Source of the DNA: Glebionis coronaria
Taxonomy: Eukaryota; Streptophyta; Magnoliopsida; Asterales; Asteraceae
Length of the DNA stretch: 64,000 nt
NCBI GenBank assembly: GCA_025667525.1
Contig: CM046879.1
Coordinates: 359,742,639-359,806,638 of the forward strand
Reading direction: 5' to 3'
Part shown: one piece after another, positions 49,544 through 59,886 of the stretch
How the letters are laid out: the number at the start of each line of letters is the position of its first letter
Position numbering within the stretch: the first letter of the stretch is position 1
Made by a program: the position numbers and the translations under genes
Notes under the pieces: model-generated
Told to the model about the DNA's origin: nothing
Database searches by the model: none
What the model saw: only the letters and a program-made list of their open reading frames with translations

Positions 49544-50059
49544 TGTTGGGAATAAAATGTAGCCAGTCTACTTGAACGCTGACAAGAAGAAAACAAGCGT
49601 TGATAAGAAGAGAACAAGCCCTGACAGATCAAGCACTGACAAGAAGAAGTCAAGCGTTGATAGGTTGAAGATAAGCACTGATAGAAAGATATGGTCTACG
49701 CGTATTATGTTTCTAGTTTGCTTCTATTAAAGATAGGATCAACATTGTATTTTCTATAATTATCCTTACCTAGAATAGCTGATACGTAGACTCTTGTGCA
49801 AGGCTTCTTATGTCTATAAAAGAAGACCTTTAGGTTATGTTTGATATAAGTTTTTTATACGTTAAACACTTTCATTGTAAGAAAGTTCGATTCAATCAAT
49901 CAAGTGAAAGTTTGTTTTACATCCTTTGTGTGTTCTTGTTTAAGTGTTAATTCTGCATAACACTTAAATTACTTTATACATAAACAAAGTTTCTCTACGT
50001 GTATAACTTGATCTAATCTCGTTTACACAAGCTAAATTGATCTAAGTTTGGGATCAACA
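49544..50059 (+). repeat. 3' LTR of C2
   Basis: 516 bp, with TATAAAAG at 49815-49822 and the motif array at 49575-49684. About 18 substitutions against the 5' copy, many of them C/T or G/A. Confidence 0.95.
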
Positions 50060-50277
50060 GAAGACTTGGACGATCTGTGGAGGATTCTAAAAGGAATGTT
50101 TGCAAATAATCCTCCTACTATAGAAGGTGTTGAGAAGGATTGGTTGATTTGGGATAGAATTCATAGGATGTATGAGACAGATTTGAATGATCATATTTTC
50201 GATGCACAGAATGGAGCCAATATGTTATATTAGAAGCTATTCACAAATTCAGGAGTCTATGAGTTTGCCATGAAAGG
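50060..50277 (+). pseudogene. C1 third ORF, part 3
   Basis: Resumes after C2 (EDLDDLWRILKGMF, then DRIHRMYETDLNDH), aligning with DLADLWRLL of C2, then TAG at 50231-50233 and GVYEFAMK. It ends where the antisense LTR of F begins. Confidence 0.8.
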
Positions 50278-53200
50278 TGTAACACCCCACTATGATAAGT
50301 GGACCGTTAGCGTATTTATGGCGTGTCATCCAAGCATGCAAGGTAAGATGTACTAAAACATACATGACCAAAGGGAAAACCGAAATCAAACATCGGTTCC
50401 CAAACATAAGCCAAAAACATAAATAAATTAAATAAACTAGGAGGACAAGACAAGTGTCCAAACAAGCATATTTATGAAGGCAAAAAGGAGAATAAGTCTA
50501 AGGTAGATTCCATCCTATGCACGCCCTCCATAAGCTCAAGTCTGACCTTGGATACCTGCTGTTTTGGGATATGGAATGGAAAGTAGCGACTGAGCAATAC
50601 GCTCAGTGAAAGGATATACGACAATGTATGTATGGCTGAAACATAATAAGACTAATAGAAGCGAAAATATATAAGTCCTGGAAAACTTGGAACATATTTA
50701 TAAAACTGGTTTTATTGTTTTAAAAGACTTATGTTTTTATGTAAAATCTTTATTAATTAGCCAATAGCCTATATAGTTAATGAGGTTCCACCGCGCATGA
50801 ATACTTGGAGGGGAGACTTCGTCATGTAATTAGAGGGGTTGCCTCTGATTAAATAGTCTAGGTAGGAGGGATCAACTACTTGTGAAGGATGCAAGGCACA
50901 CACCACATTCACTCTGATAATACTGGTAAAACATGTAACTAGGATGCACACAGATGCCCCACATGATAATATAATATAATGGCTAAAATTGTAAAGGGAC
51001 GCCACGAGCAATCACTTCTCCGTGGGGAAGTAATAACACTGGTGCCTCCAGTGTAATGGTTATGGTACCTCCATAACTAGGTGATACTGCTCATGCATGT
51101 ATATGGCTTAGGCTCTTAAACTAACATAAGTATCAAACATATAAAACAATACTGGGAAAATAGTTGGCTGCAAACGGGGAATCCTAATAAGGAAAGAATG
51201 TCCATATTGAAGGACGGGAAATCCATACCTTGTGTCCAGTGAACGAAGAAGACTAAAGAATGTAAGTCCTACTCCGATCTTACTAATGCTACATAAATAG
51301 GGGACATGTATAAGTATTTTGTTTACTGAGTGCGTAACTGCCTAAGCTTGTTTTATATGTTCTTGTCTTGTTTTACTGATTTTAATGTTATACTGTGTTT
51401 ATCATGTATTCTATGTATTCTAGTTAAGTATTAACTTGTATTCTTGTATTATTATACTTGTTGTGTAATAATAAGTAACTTTCTATAAAAATTGTAGGTT
51501 TCCTAAAATAGAAAGTTTCCAAAAATAGATTAGCTTCTGAAAATGGATCAGTTTCAAAAAATAGAAAGTTTCCAAAAATAGTAAGTTTCCTGAAATAGAA
51601 AGTTTCCATATTTAGAAATAAGCTGGATTAATAAGTTAATAATATAAGCTTAAGTTTACTTGTTAAATATCATAAATCATGTAATTATTGGTGTAGTTTA
51701 TTAATAATATCATGCAAATTAAATAAACTATAGGTTATACGATTTAATTAAATATAAGCATGATTTAATTAAATCAAGGTGTATAAAATACTTAGGTTAA
51801 ACATGTATTAATATTATATTAATTATAAGCTAAGTCATGTTTATTAATTAATTATATTCCATGTCTTAAATAATTCATTAATAATTTAGTCTAAATTAAT
51901 TAAAAAATACTTAGGTTAAAATATGTAGTATTGACTAAATAATAATAACCTAAGTCCATGTTAAATTAAATTAATTATTAGTCATGTTTTAATTATTTTA
52001 ATTTCTTTCTAAAATATTATAACTTGTAAAAAAATAATAATTGTAAAAAAATAATTTAACTTGTTGAAAAACGTGACTTGTAAAAACGTTCCCGTGACAA
52101 ATCCCGTCTTTTACTTATAAGCCGAAACATAACCGAAACGGACCCCTTGAACCGGACCGAACCAAACACCCCTAGCAGTGGTTACCTGGCCTAGCCGGTT
52201 GCCACTGCTCGAACTAATTCACCACCGGCTGCAGCTTGTGGTTTCCCCTACTGTCTCAGCTAGCCACTACACCCAACAAGGTTCCCACCGGCAGTAGGCT
52301 GGTGGTTTCCCCCTGTTGCGTCGTGTGTTCCCTTTGTTCGAACCAAACAGCTACCGGCTTAAGCCGGTGGTGTTGTTGCTACTACGTCGAGACCAGCAAC
52401 CTCACAAGGCCACCCCGACGCTAGTCGGGGTCCTTGTTTTACCTTGTTGCCGAACCACTAAGACCACACCAAGACCACAAGGTGTCGGCTGTGGTGACAC
52501 GCGAGACACCGAGAGATTCGGCTCTTGGTTTGTTTGTGTCGGCCGAAAAAAAACCCCCACAAAACCCTCTTCTTTTTATGTTTTCTAGATTAAACTAACA
52601 TCTTTTCTTGTTTTTAAGATTACATAACCATGTGTTATTGATTTTAATCAATATAATAAAAAGAAAGGATTAAAAAGGTTACCGAATGTGTGAATCCAAT
52701 GAACTAAGAACACGAACACGAACACCCAATATTCAATACTCAAAATCAAACAAACACCCTTGTGGTGTTGATGTAGGCCGGCGGCCACAAGGAGGTAAAG
52801 GAAGAGAGGCTACGGTTTCTTGTTTGTAAAAAAAATGAATGTTATGTTCCTGTGTTTTTTCCTTTCCCCACTTAGTCAAAACAAAATAGGCTTAGCCCTT
52901 TTGTCCTTCCTTGTCTGCGGCTAAGAGGGCCCACGAGGCAAACCCGTTCACTTTTTATGATTAATAACTTACATGTTCTTCGCTAGTGTTTTTGTGTTAT
53001 ATCGTAATTAATTATTCATGTAATAACTAATACTTGTACCCAATCGATATTTATTGTATTATACTAAATAAATACGTAGTTACATGTTCGTGATTTAATG
53101 TTCATGATTTCATGTTCATGATTATAATTATTATGGTTAATAATTATCGTGTAATATCACGTACTTAATACTTATCGTGTAATAACACGTACGTAGTTTC

Positions 53201-53306
53201 TGTAATTAATAATCGTGACACATGTTCGTGCTATAAAAGGAAAGTTTTAATTTGTTCGTACTTTTACTAAGTGTATTGTACATGGTAAAAGTATGCGGGT
53301 TTTACA
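50278..53306 (-). repeat. 3' LTR of F
   Basis: Plus strand tgtaacaccc to gggttttaca, 3029 bp. It shares with B the same start and end blocks and a degraded form of the 17-bp unit (gaaagtttccaaaaata) at about 51480-51610. The middle (52080-52600) is rich in accgg/ccggt words and differs from B. I call no gene in it. Confidence 0.88.
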
Positions 53307-53321
53307 ACTCTTCCCCCCTAA
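53307..53321 (-). other. Polypurine tract of F
   Basis: Plus strand actcttcccccctaa, the reverse of the purine run before the B LTR. The hairpin seen in B is decayed here. Confidence 0.7.
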
Positions 53322-53399
53322 AAAGAATAATTCATCCCCGGGTTATAGATAAAGTAAACTGATAAGAACATGGACGCGACATGAATGACTAGGACGTGG

Positions 53400-55110
53400 A
53401 ACGTGACGTGCCTGAAAAGAACATAATTGAATTATGGAAGGATGAGAGGATAAAATCCGGATGGACTCCTCCATTTCCAAGTGGTTTCCCTCTCGGAACG
53501 GTTCCTCCACAAGATCTTGACGGATAGCAATATCAGTCTTCATGACCTTTTCTTGACGATAAAAAAGTTTTTGGTTCATCAACGTAAGACAGATTTGCAT
53601 GAATCTGATCGAGTGGATTGCAATTAACATGCAAGGGTAAATGAAACATTACGATGCAAAATAACCTAGACCAACTGACATTAGTAACGTCTTAGCAATG
53701 ACGCGCGAGACATACTGTAACGTAGTACGTGAACAATTGTGAACGTGATACGTGAACAATTGTGAACGTGATACGTGGAGATATGGTGAGTGTAATATGA
53801 GAAAACATATGGTGATCAATGATACGTGTAACATATCGTGAACGTGATATGAGAAACGTGGAATGAACATGACATGTGAAACATATCGTGAACATGGAAT
53901 AACGACGACGATAATGCCAAACGCTATAAGGTGAGACGTGGAATGTGACGTGGAACGTCTGTCTGAGGATATAGAGTTATACTAAACTTGATTCTGGTCT
54001 CTCAAGCTTTTTCAAAACTTCCCAGAATGAAAATGAACGTAAATTCGTAAGCCAAGATACGATCATCAACGTGAACAGTGTCATGAACGTCAGTGTGAAA
54101 GTAAGTCGTAAAATTTTAACAAAGGACATGAACGTAATTTTGAAACACAATGTGAATCTTTGTCTGGTCTGATAGCTGAGGGAGTACCAAGTGATCGGAT
54201 GATCGTTGGCTGGAAAATGTCTGAAAATCTGCTGACTCTGGAATCCTTGCGTATGTAAGGATTCTGCATACTTGGTCAAACTGTTGACAATAACCCAGAT
54301 AGCATCATGCTTCTTCTGAGTTTGCGGTAATCTGGTAACCAAAATACATAGAGATCTTTTCCCATTTCTAATCACAATTTCTGATGGTGGATAAACATCC
54401 CAGTCTGTTGGTGTTCTATCTTAGCCTGTTCGTATGACATGTACTTAGATATGAACGTAACTGTATCTTTCTTCATAGAAACTTGATACATAGGATTTTG
54501 CGAAACTATGAGTCTCCAAAATTATACTTCTCTTTGCGTTAGATTTTCTGGAACACCTAATGTAGTGTAGGGTTCTCACCTTCACGCATAAGGTGAGTCA
54601 TGGTAAAATTAACCGTGAGAATCTATGTGATTCAGCGTGTCACTATAATCAACCAGAATTTATATTAGAAAATTTCAGGGTGAAATTTCTCCTTTCGTAG
54701 AATTTACAACATAGTGCAAATGTGGTCTTCCTGCTCTTCTCTAGACTTAGAGAAAATCAGGTTATCCTCGATGAAAACACAGATGAATTTGTTTATGAGT
54801 TCATGGAAACTCAACTTATTAAGTCCATAATGTTGTTGGAGCATTTATGAGATTAATACAAAATCATGAATTTAGCATGACCAAGTCGTGTGCGAATAGC
54901 GGTCATGGAAATGTCCTGCTCTTTCACTCGCCAAGGCTGGCAGCATGATCAAGAGTCGATCTTGGAAAAGTTTAGCACTCTATAGTCGCTCACACACAAT
55001 TTTCAATACGTGGAGGAGGATATCGGTTATGAAGTGTGATTTGTTTAAATCGACGGTAGTCGACACATAATCTCATGTTACTGTCCCTCTCCTAGAAGGT
55101 TATTCTGGAA
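53400..55110 (-). pseudogene. F pol remnant: integrase and RT pieces
   Basis: Minus strand. Integrase tail MEESIRILSSHPS near 53440-53490 with LFYRQEKVMK upstream; integrase start DAIWVIVNSLTKYAE near 54290-54340; RT motif MRLCVDYRRFKQ near 55030-55080 and FIEDNLIFS near 54750-54790, where the catalytic DD is lost. Much of the length between is unrecognisable, and stops are everywhere. Confidence 0.75.
53727..53772. repeat. 23-bp direct repeat, two units
   Basis: acgtgaacaattgtgaacg occurs twice with a period of 23 bases inside the F remnant. Confidence 0.85.
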
Positions 55111-55499
55111 TACATGTGGTAAGCTTCTGGAATAATCGGCTAGTTATGAGTAAGGGGCTTCAGAAGTCGTGTCATAAAAAATAGTTGGATTCTTCTCAGC
55201 CATGGAACAACAAATACGTGCTTGTAAAGCATAATTATTTGTACAGATTTTTCTGATGGAAAATCATGCTGAATGTATTCAATAGCCTGAACATCGTTGT
55301 ACATACTCTGATATGAATGGTGACTAACCGTAGCATGGTTCTTAGTTCATAATCAAAATCAAATTTAATTCACATTAGTCCGAGGTAAGTGCGTTAGGAG
55401 ATTGGATCTTATCATTAGATTGAAGGAAAAGCCTCCGTATACATGGGTGATACGAATGGCTTGCTTTATGGTCATGGGTATATGAAATATGAAATCAAG

Positions 55500-56016
55500 A
55501 ATTGAAAGTCTCATGAAGCAAACGTGACAGATCTCATTAGCTATGTTTTTCCTGTGTCACTTAGAACGAATCCTGCGTGTCCAAACGCGAATAATACGCC
55601 GGTGATGGTATTGAGATTCTCGTGGCCTGATTAATACACGACACAACAACATGGATGTACCCCTTGGAGGCTACCCTAAATTTCTTAGGGTTGTTTCAGA
55701 AATAGACGTGAGTCATGTGTCCTGACTCGTGTCTAGGGAAATATACGTATGACATTTGTCTTGACTGGTGTCTTGACATGTGTCTTCAAGGTGTGAAACA
55801 AATAAAGCTGTAAATCTTAGGTTATCACACCAGAATTGGCGGATCGGTTGGACTGTTGACCCTTTGTAATATTTGATCACGTCCGTGACCGGTGTTCTAT
55901 TACGATTACTAGGATAGTTTCTATCACAGTGGTGGTTACTATCGTCTTGTCTGTCAGTTCCATGACGGTCATTCTCATGACTGTGTTTCATGTAACCATT
56001 CAGCTTAGTGGCCGAC
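55500..56016 (-). pseudogene. F gag remnant
   Basis: Minus strand frame 55991-55713 holds an Arg/Asp/His-rich stretch (HENDRHGTDRQDD, NYPSNRNRTPVTDVIKYY) like the basic linker of Tekay gag proteins. Broken by stops and cut at 56016 by E. Confidence 0.45.
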
Positions 56017-56456
56017 TAATAAGTGTGAAAACACTTATCCTTTTACCACTTATTTCCAATAATAACAAGACCAAAACGTATATTTTATGTCGTAAAAGTC
56101 GGAATTATGCGTGGTTTGTGTTTTTATTGTGTTTCAGGATAAAAATATGAAAAAGGAAGAAAACATGGGCTATCACGGGCTTTTATCAAAGAAAACAAGA
56201 AAAGACGAAGTCAAAAGATCAAGAGTGCAAAAAGAACGGAAGTCCAAGGCCTATTCTGAAGATTTATAGAAGAAAAAGTCTAAAGACGGAAGTTTAATGA
56301 AGTCGAAGAACTCAAGTCTAATAGAAGAAGAAAATTATAAGACAAGTTTAATTTATATCGACAAATCCCTAGACGACGTTGAGAAAGACAAAGTATTTAA
56401 ATCGAGTCGAGACGAGAAGAAAGAAAGAAGGAAGCACACATGCACTCCCCTCCTCC

Positions 56457-56464
56457 TATAAATA
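56457..56464 (+). promoter_or_regulatory. TATA box, E 5' LTR
   Basis: TATAAATA inside cctataaatacc. Confidence 0.65.
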
Positions 56465-57060
56465 CCCTCCTAATGACACATTAGGAGGGTGTTAGCTAGT
56501 TTATTTTTCTTTCTTGTAGTTTTCATTTTTAAAGAGAGTAAGTGTTTAACTTTCTCTCACTAAAACTTCATCTTTTCTTTCTTTCATGTTTAAGCTTTAA
56601 TTCACTTTTGTAATTTTGAATCTTTAATCTACAAGTTCAAGTTTAGTCTTTTAATCTTAATCTTCTTCTACCTTTCTTTATTTTTAAGTTGTTTTTGATC
56701 CATTATAATCTTTGATTTTGCTTAAATTTGATGTTTATGTGATTAAATAGTGTATCTTTTTAATCCTATATAAGTTTTTATACGATTAAGCTTAAGGCTT
56801 GTTATGCTTTTTGGCTTATTTACTATTTAGCTTATTTACCCTTTTTAAAGTTTTCTTAAAAGTTTAGTGTTTTTAAAAGTTCGTCTTATAAAGTTTGCTT
56901 ATTTGGTGATTTGATAAGCTTTCCATTCGTAGCTTATTGAGTCTCCTTATTATTGGTCTTGTTGAGTTTTTGATAAGTGATTATTAGAAGTGCTTATTAG
57001 GATTTTTAGCTTATCTCCATTTTCGGATTATTTGGTGCTCCATCGCAATCATAGGTTTTG

Positions 57061-57480
57061 TATATTCCGACGCTACATTCCGATGGTCTTAGGGTGATCG
57101 CAATAACCTTTTAGGTTCTACTTTGCGATCAAGAGTTTTTCCCCCTTATTCCGATCGTGATTGCGATCGCTCATTGCGATCGCACATTGCGACGGGTCTT
57201 AAGGTTTTATTAAGACGAAACTCTGCCCAATTTTTGTTAGCAACATTCCGATAGAAATCCTTGTATTCCGATACTATTATTCTGATCTTAAACATTCCGA
57301 TACTGGACATTCAGATAGAGATATTCTGATAGACTTACATTCCGACAGAACTGCATTCCGATAAGGAAACATTCCGATGGTTATTCAGACAACATTATTC
57401 CGATAACTTTCATTTTCTATTATTCCGATGGTTTTGTTTTTGCAACATTCCGATAGAATTGACTTGTTACATTCCGATGG
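57061..57480 (+). repeat. ATTCCGAT motif array, E LTR
   Basis: About fifteen copies of ACATTCCGAT(A/G)G and decayed forms (attctgat, attcagat), plus a few attgcgatcg words. The distance to the LTR end is like that of the D array, and the core TTCCGA is shared with D. Confidence 0.9.
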
Positions 57481-57756
57481 TTTAAGTTTTTAGTTTTACT
57501 ACGTTTTAAATTCCACAAATTGCACGCTTCCCGAAATCTCTATTTTTACCAAGTGTTTTTCTAGTAATTTTTAGTTTAATTTTTAAAGCTTTAATTTTAC
57601 TCAGTGACATTTTCATATTTGTTTTTAGTTTAAAATAGATAATCAACCAAACTATTTTATTTTCCACCAAGAACGACTGGGTCGCACTTTCTACTAGTAA
57701 TCAATTCGAGAAGATCGGATGATAACTTTTTATACTTGGAAATTCCTTGTATTAAA

Positions 57757-57771
57757 TGGCGCCGCTGCCGG
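57757..57771 (+). other. PBS of E, Asp type
   Basis: TGGCGCCGCTGCCGG, two bases after the LTR end, as in D. Confidence 0.85.
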
Positions 57772-58019
57772 CTCTTTTCGTTAACATTAACGGCTTTTAG
57801 TGAGAGACGCGTTGGATTTTGGGATCCGTTCATTCGTGAACGTTATTTTTCTTGCTTAAACATTTTCGAAAAAAAATCCATAAACATTTAAAATTTTTTC
57901 AAAAATACAAAAACATTAAAAAATCATAAAAAGCATTCTTTTCTAAAGTTTTGCACCAAAAAGATTTTATTTTTACAAGTACATATATATTCTTTGATTT
58001 CTTTCTCTTTTTCAGGTGT

Positions 58020-59886
58020 ATGCGTATTGGATCTTCAACTTATCCAGAGCCCGAGACTCTTGAAGATTTAGATATGGCTGGTGTGCACAACAACAATAAC
58101 AACCCACCTCTACCCAATTTAAATAATAATAACAACAACAATGTTCCCCCACCCGACTTACGAACAATGGAGGAGCTTTGTCAGCCAACAATGAACGGAC
58201 GCGGAGGACCGATTGCGCCGATGCAAATTACGGCTACTGTATTTTTGTTGAAGCATCACATGATCCAGCAAGTTCAAAACGCTTGCCTTTTCCCGGATTA
58301 CCCGATGATGATGCCAACAAACACCTCGACAAATTCATTACCGTCACCCAAAGCATGAAACTTCCCGATGTTACTATGGATTTCCTTCGCCTACATCTCT
58401 TTCCACACACTTTATCCCACCATGCCGAAAAATGGTTTGATCGTCTTCCCAAAAACACAATTCATACATGGAATGACATGACTCAACGATTTTTGTCGCA
58501 CTACTTCCCACCATCCATGGTCACTAGTCTTCGCAACCAAATCAGTGATTTACTCAAGAACCTGATGAGTCGCTTTTCGATGCTTGGGAATGTTATAATG
58601 TCTTGATCGACCGTTGTCCGAACCATAACATTCTCCCCGTTACTTTGATTGATACCTTCTACAATGGTTTAACTTTTCGTGATCATGATATGATTAATGC
58701 TTCCGCCGGTGGTACATTCATGAAGAGAAGACCTGAGGAGTGTAGAGAGCTTTTATAGAACATAACCACTTTGGGATTCGTCCGCATTCTCAAGATCAAA
58801 CCCGAGAGTCAATGTTTCTTCTACTTCAGCAACCCTAGATATGACTGAATTCACTCGCATGATGGCCGAAATGAACAAAAGTATTCTACTCGTAGCTACG
58901 AATCAACAACAACAAGCTAAAGCTGTAGCAACTTCTTGTGAGATTTGCTGGGATTCTCATTCATACACTGATTGTCCTTACACTCTTGACAATCCGGAAA
59001 ATGTGTATGCTGCCAACGGTAACTTTTCTATGGGAGGCTATCAAGCACGTCCTCAAGGTGACCGCAATTTGCTTAGTTATCGTTTGAATAACTTTCTTTC
59101 ACCACCCGGTTTTCAATCCCATAATAGACCACCACCACCTCAATTGAACAACACACAATACCCACCAAGGAACCAAGGCCAAAGAAATAACTACCAAGGG
59201 AATTCTTCTAATAATCAAAGGAATTATAACTCAAATCAAGGGAATTTTAATAGTCAAAATCAAGGGGCTTTTAATGGGCAAAACCAAGGGTTTCAAAATA
59301 ACAACTTTAACCAAGGTTTTAATAATAACAATGCTTATCAACAACAATATCCAAACTATGGTTTTCAAAATCAAGGGCAAAACACGAATTCCCCTTCAAT
59401 GGACTTGGTTCTTCAAAAGTTGACTGATAAGTTGAGTGAACATGAGAAAATCATGTCTGCTATGCAAGAATCGAGTGATAAGAAATTTATGCTAATGTTT
59501 CAAGCCATTAATCCCCAATGCCCACCCCAAGGTACTCTCCCTTCTAACACCGTGACCAATCCTAGGGCCAACGTTAATGCCATCACTACTAGGAGCGGTA
59601 AGATAATCGTTGAACCTTCTTCTTCACCAACTAACCAAGGACCCGAGATTCCTTCTACTTGTGATATACCACCCGTTATGCCTTCGTCTGCACCTTATGT
59701 CCCATCGATACCTCAAGTTTATACCACACCTTCGGTTCCAAAACCGGTCCCTCCACCTTCCACTTCTACCCCTCCACCACCCAAGGATGTAAGTGAGAAT
59801 TCCATTTCAAAGCCTTCATCTCAACCCAATATACCTTATCCCTCAAGGTTGAGGAAAGAGAAGTTGAAAAACAAGGATGATATTTA
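58020..59886 (+). pseudogene. E gag
   Basis: Starts MRIGSSTYPEPETLEDLD at 58020, matching D. A frame change lies near 58220, then gag core (LRLHLFPHTLSHHAEKWF, then RFLSHYFPPS), stops near 58604 and 58756, then an open frame 58841-59887 with the knuckle CEICWDSHSYTDC and an Asn/Gln-rich linker. TAG at 59884-59886 stands at a Gln site of D and closes the reading frame before protease. Confidence 0.88.

Larger units (their letters stand above)
38820..50059 (+). mobile_element. Element C2: Sire-type Ty1/copia with internal inversion
   Basis: Flanked by GAAGA (38815-38819 and 50060-50064). LTRs of 515 and 516 bp, Met-type PBS, gag and the front of pol inverted (39349-42240), the rest of pol, a spacer, a third ORF and a purine tract. 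It sits in the third ORF of C1, where the empty site reads through in frame. About 18 substitutions and one indel separate its LTRs, so it is older than D. Confidence 0.93.
16917..50277 (+). mobile_element. Element C1: old Sire-type Ty1/copia, split by D, C2 and F
   Basis: Parts in order: 5' LTR, Met-type PBS, gag, pol and a third ORF typical of the Sire/Maximus lineage. The third ORF runs 25183-27020, resumes at 37990-38819 after D, resumes at 50060-50277 after C2, and is cut by F. Removing D and C2 with one copy of each target duplication restores continuity with the homologous ORF of C2. The 3' end and 3' LTR must lie beyond the window. It is full of stops and is the oldest shell here. Confidence 0.85.
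50278..56016 (-). mobile_element. Element F: decayed antisense relative of B
   Basis: Its 3' LTR lies first (50278-53306), then a purine tract, then integrase, RT and gag remnants running rightward, and element E cuts in at 56017. The LTR termini and inner landmarks match B. The rest of F is beyond the window. Confidence 0.85.
56017..57754 (+). repeat. 5' LTR of E
   Basis: About 1738 bp. It starts taataagtgtg and ends ttgtatta; aligned with D the termini are TG to TA and CA to TA, both the kind of change made by loss of methylated C. TATA box at 56457-56464; motif array at 57061-57480. Confidence 0.85.

Noticed and set aside
52236..52588. Overlapping frames in the F LTR (Cys/Pro/Thr-rich)
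   Set aside because: GC-richer patch of the LTR with no recognisable domain and no counterpart frame in B.
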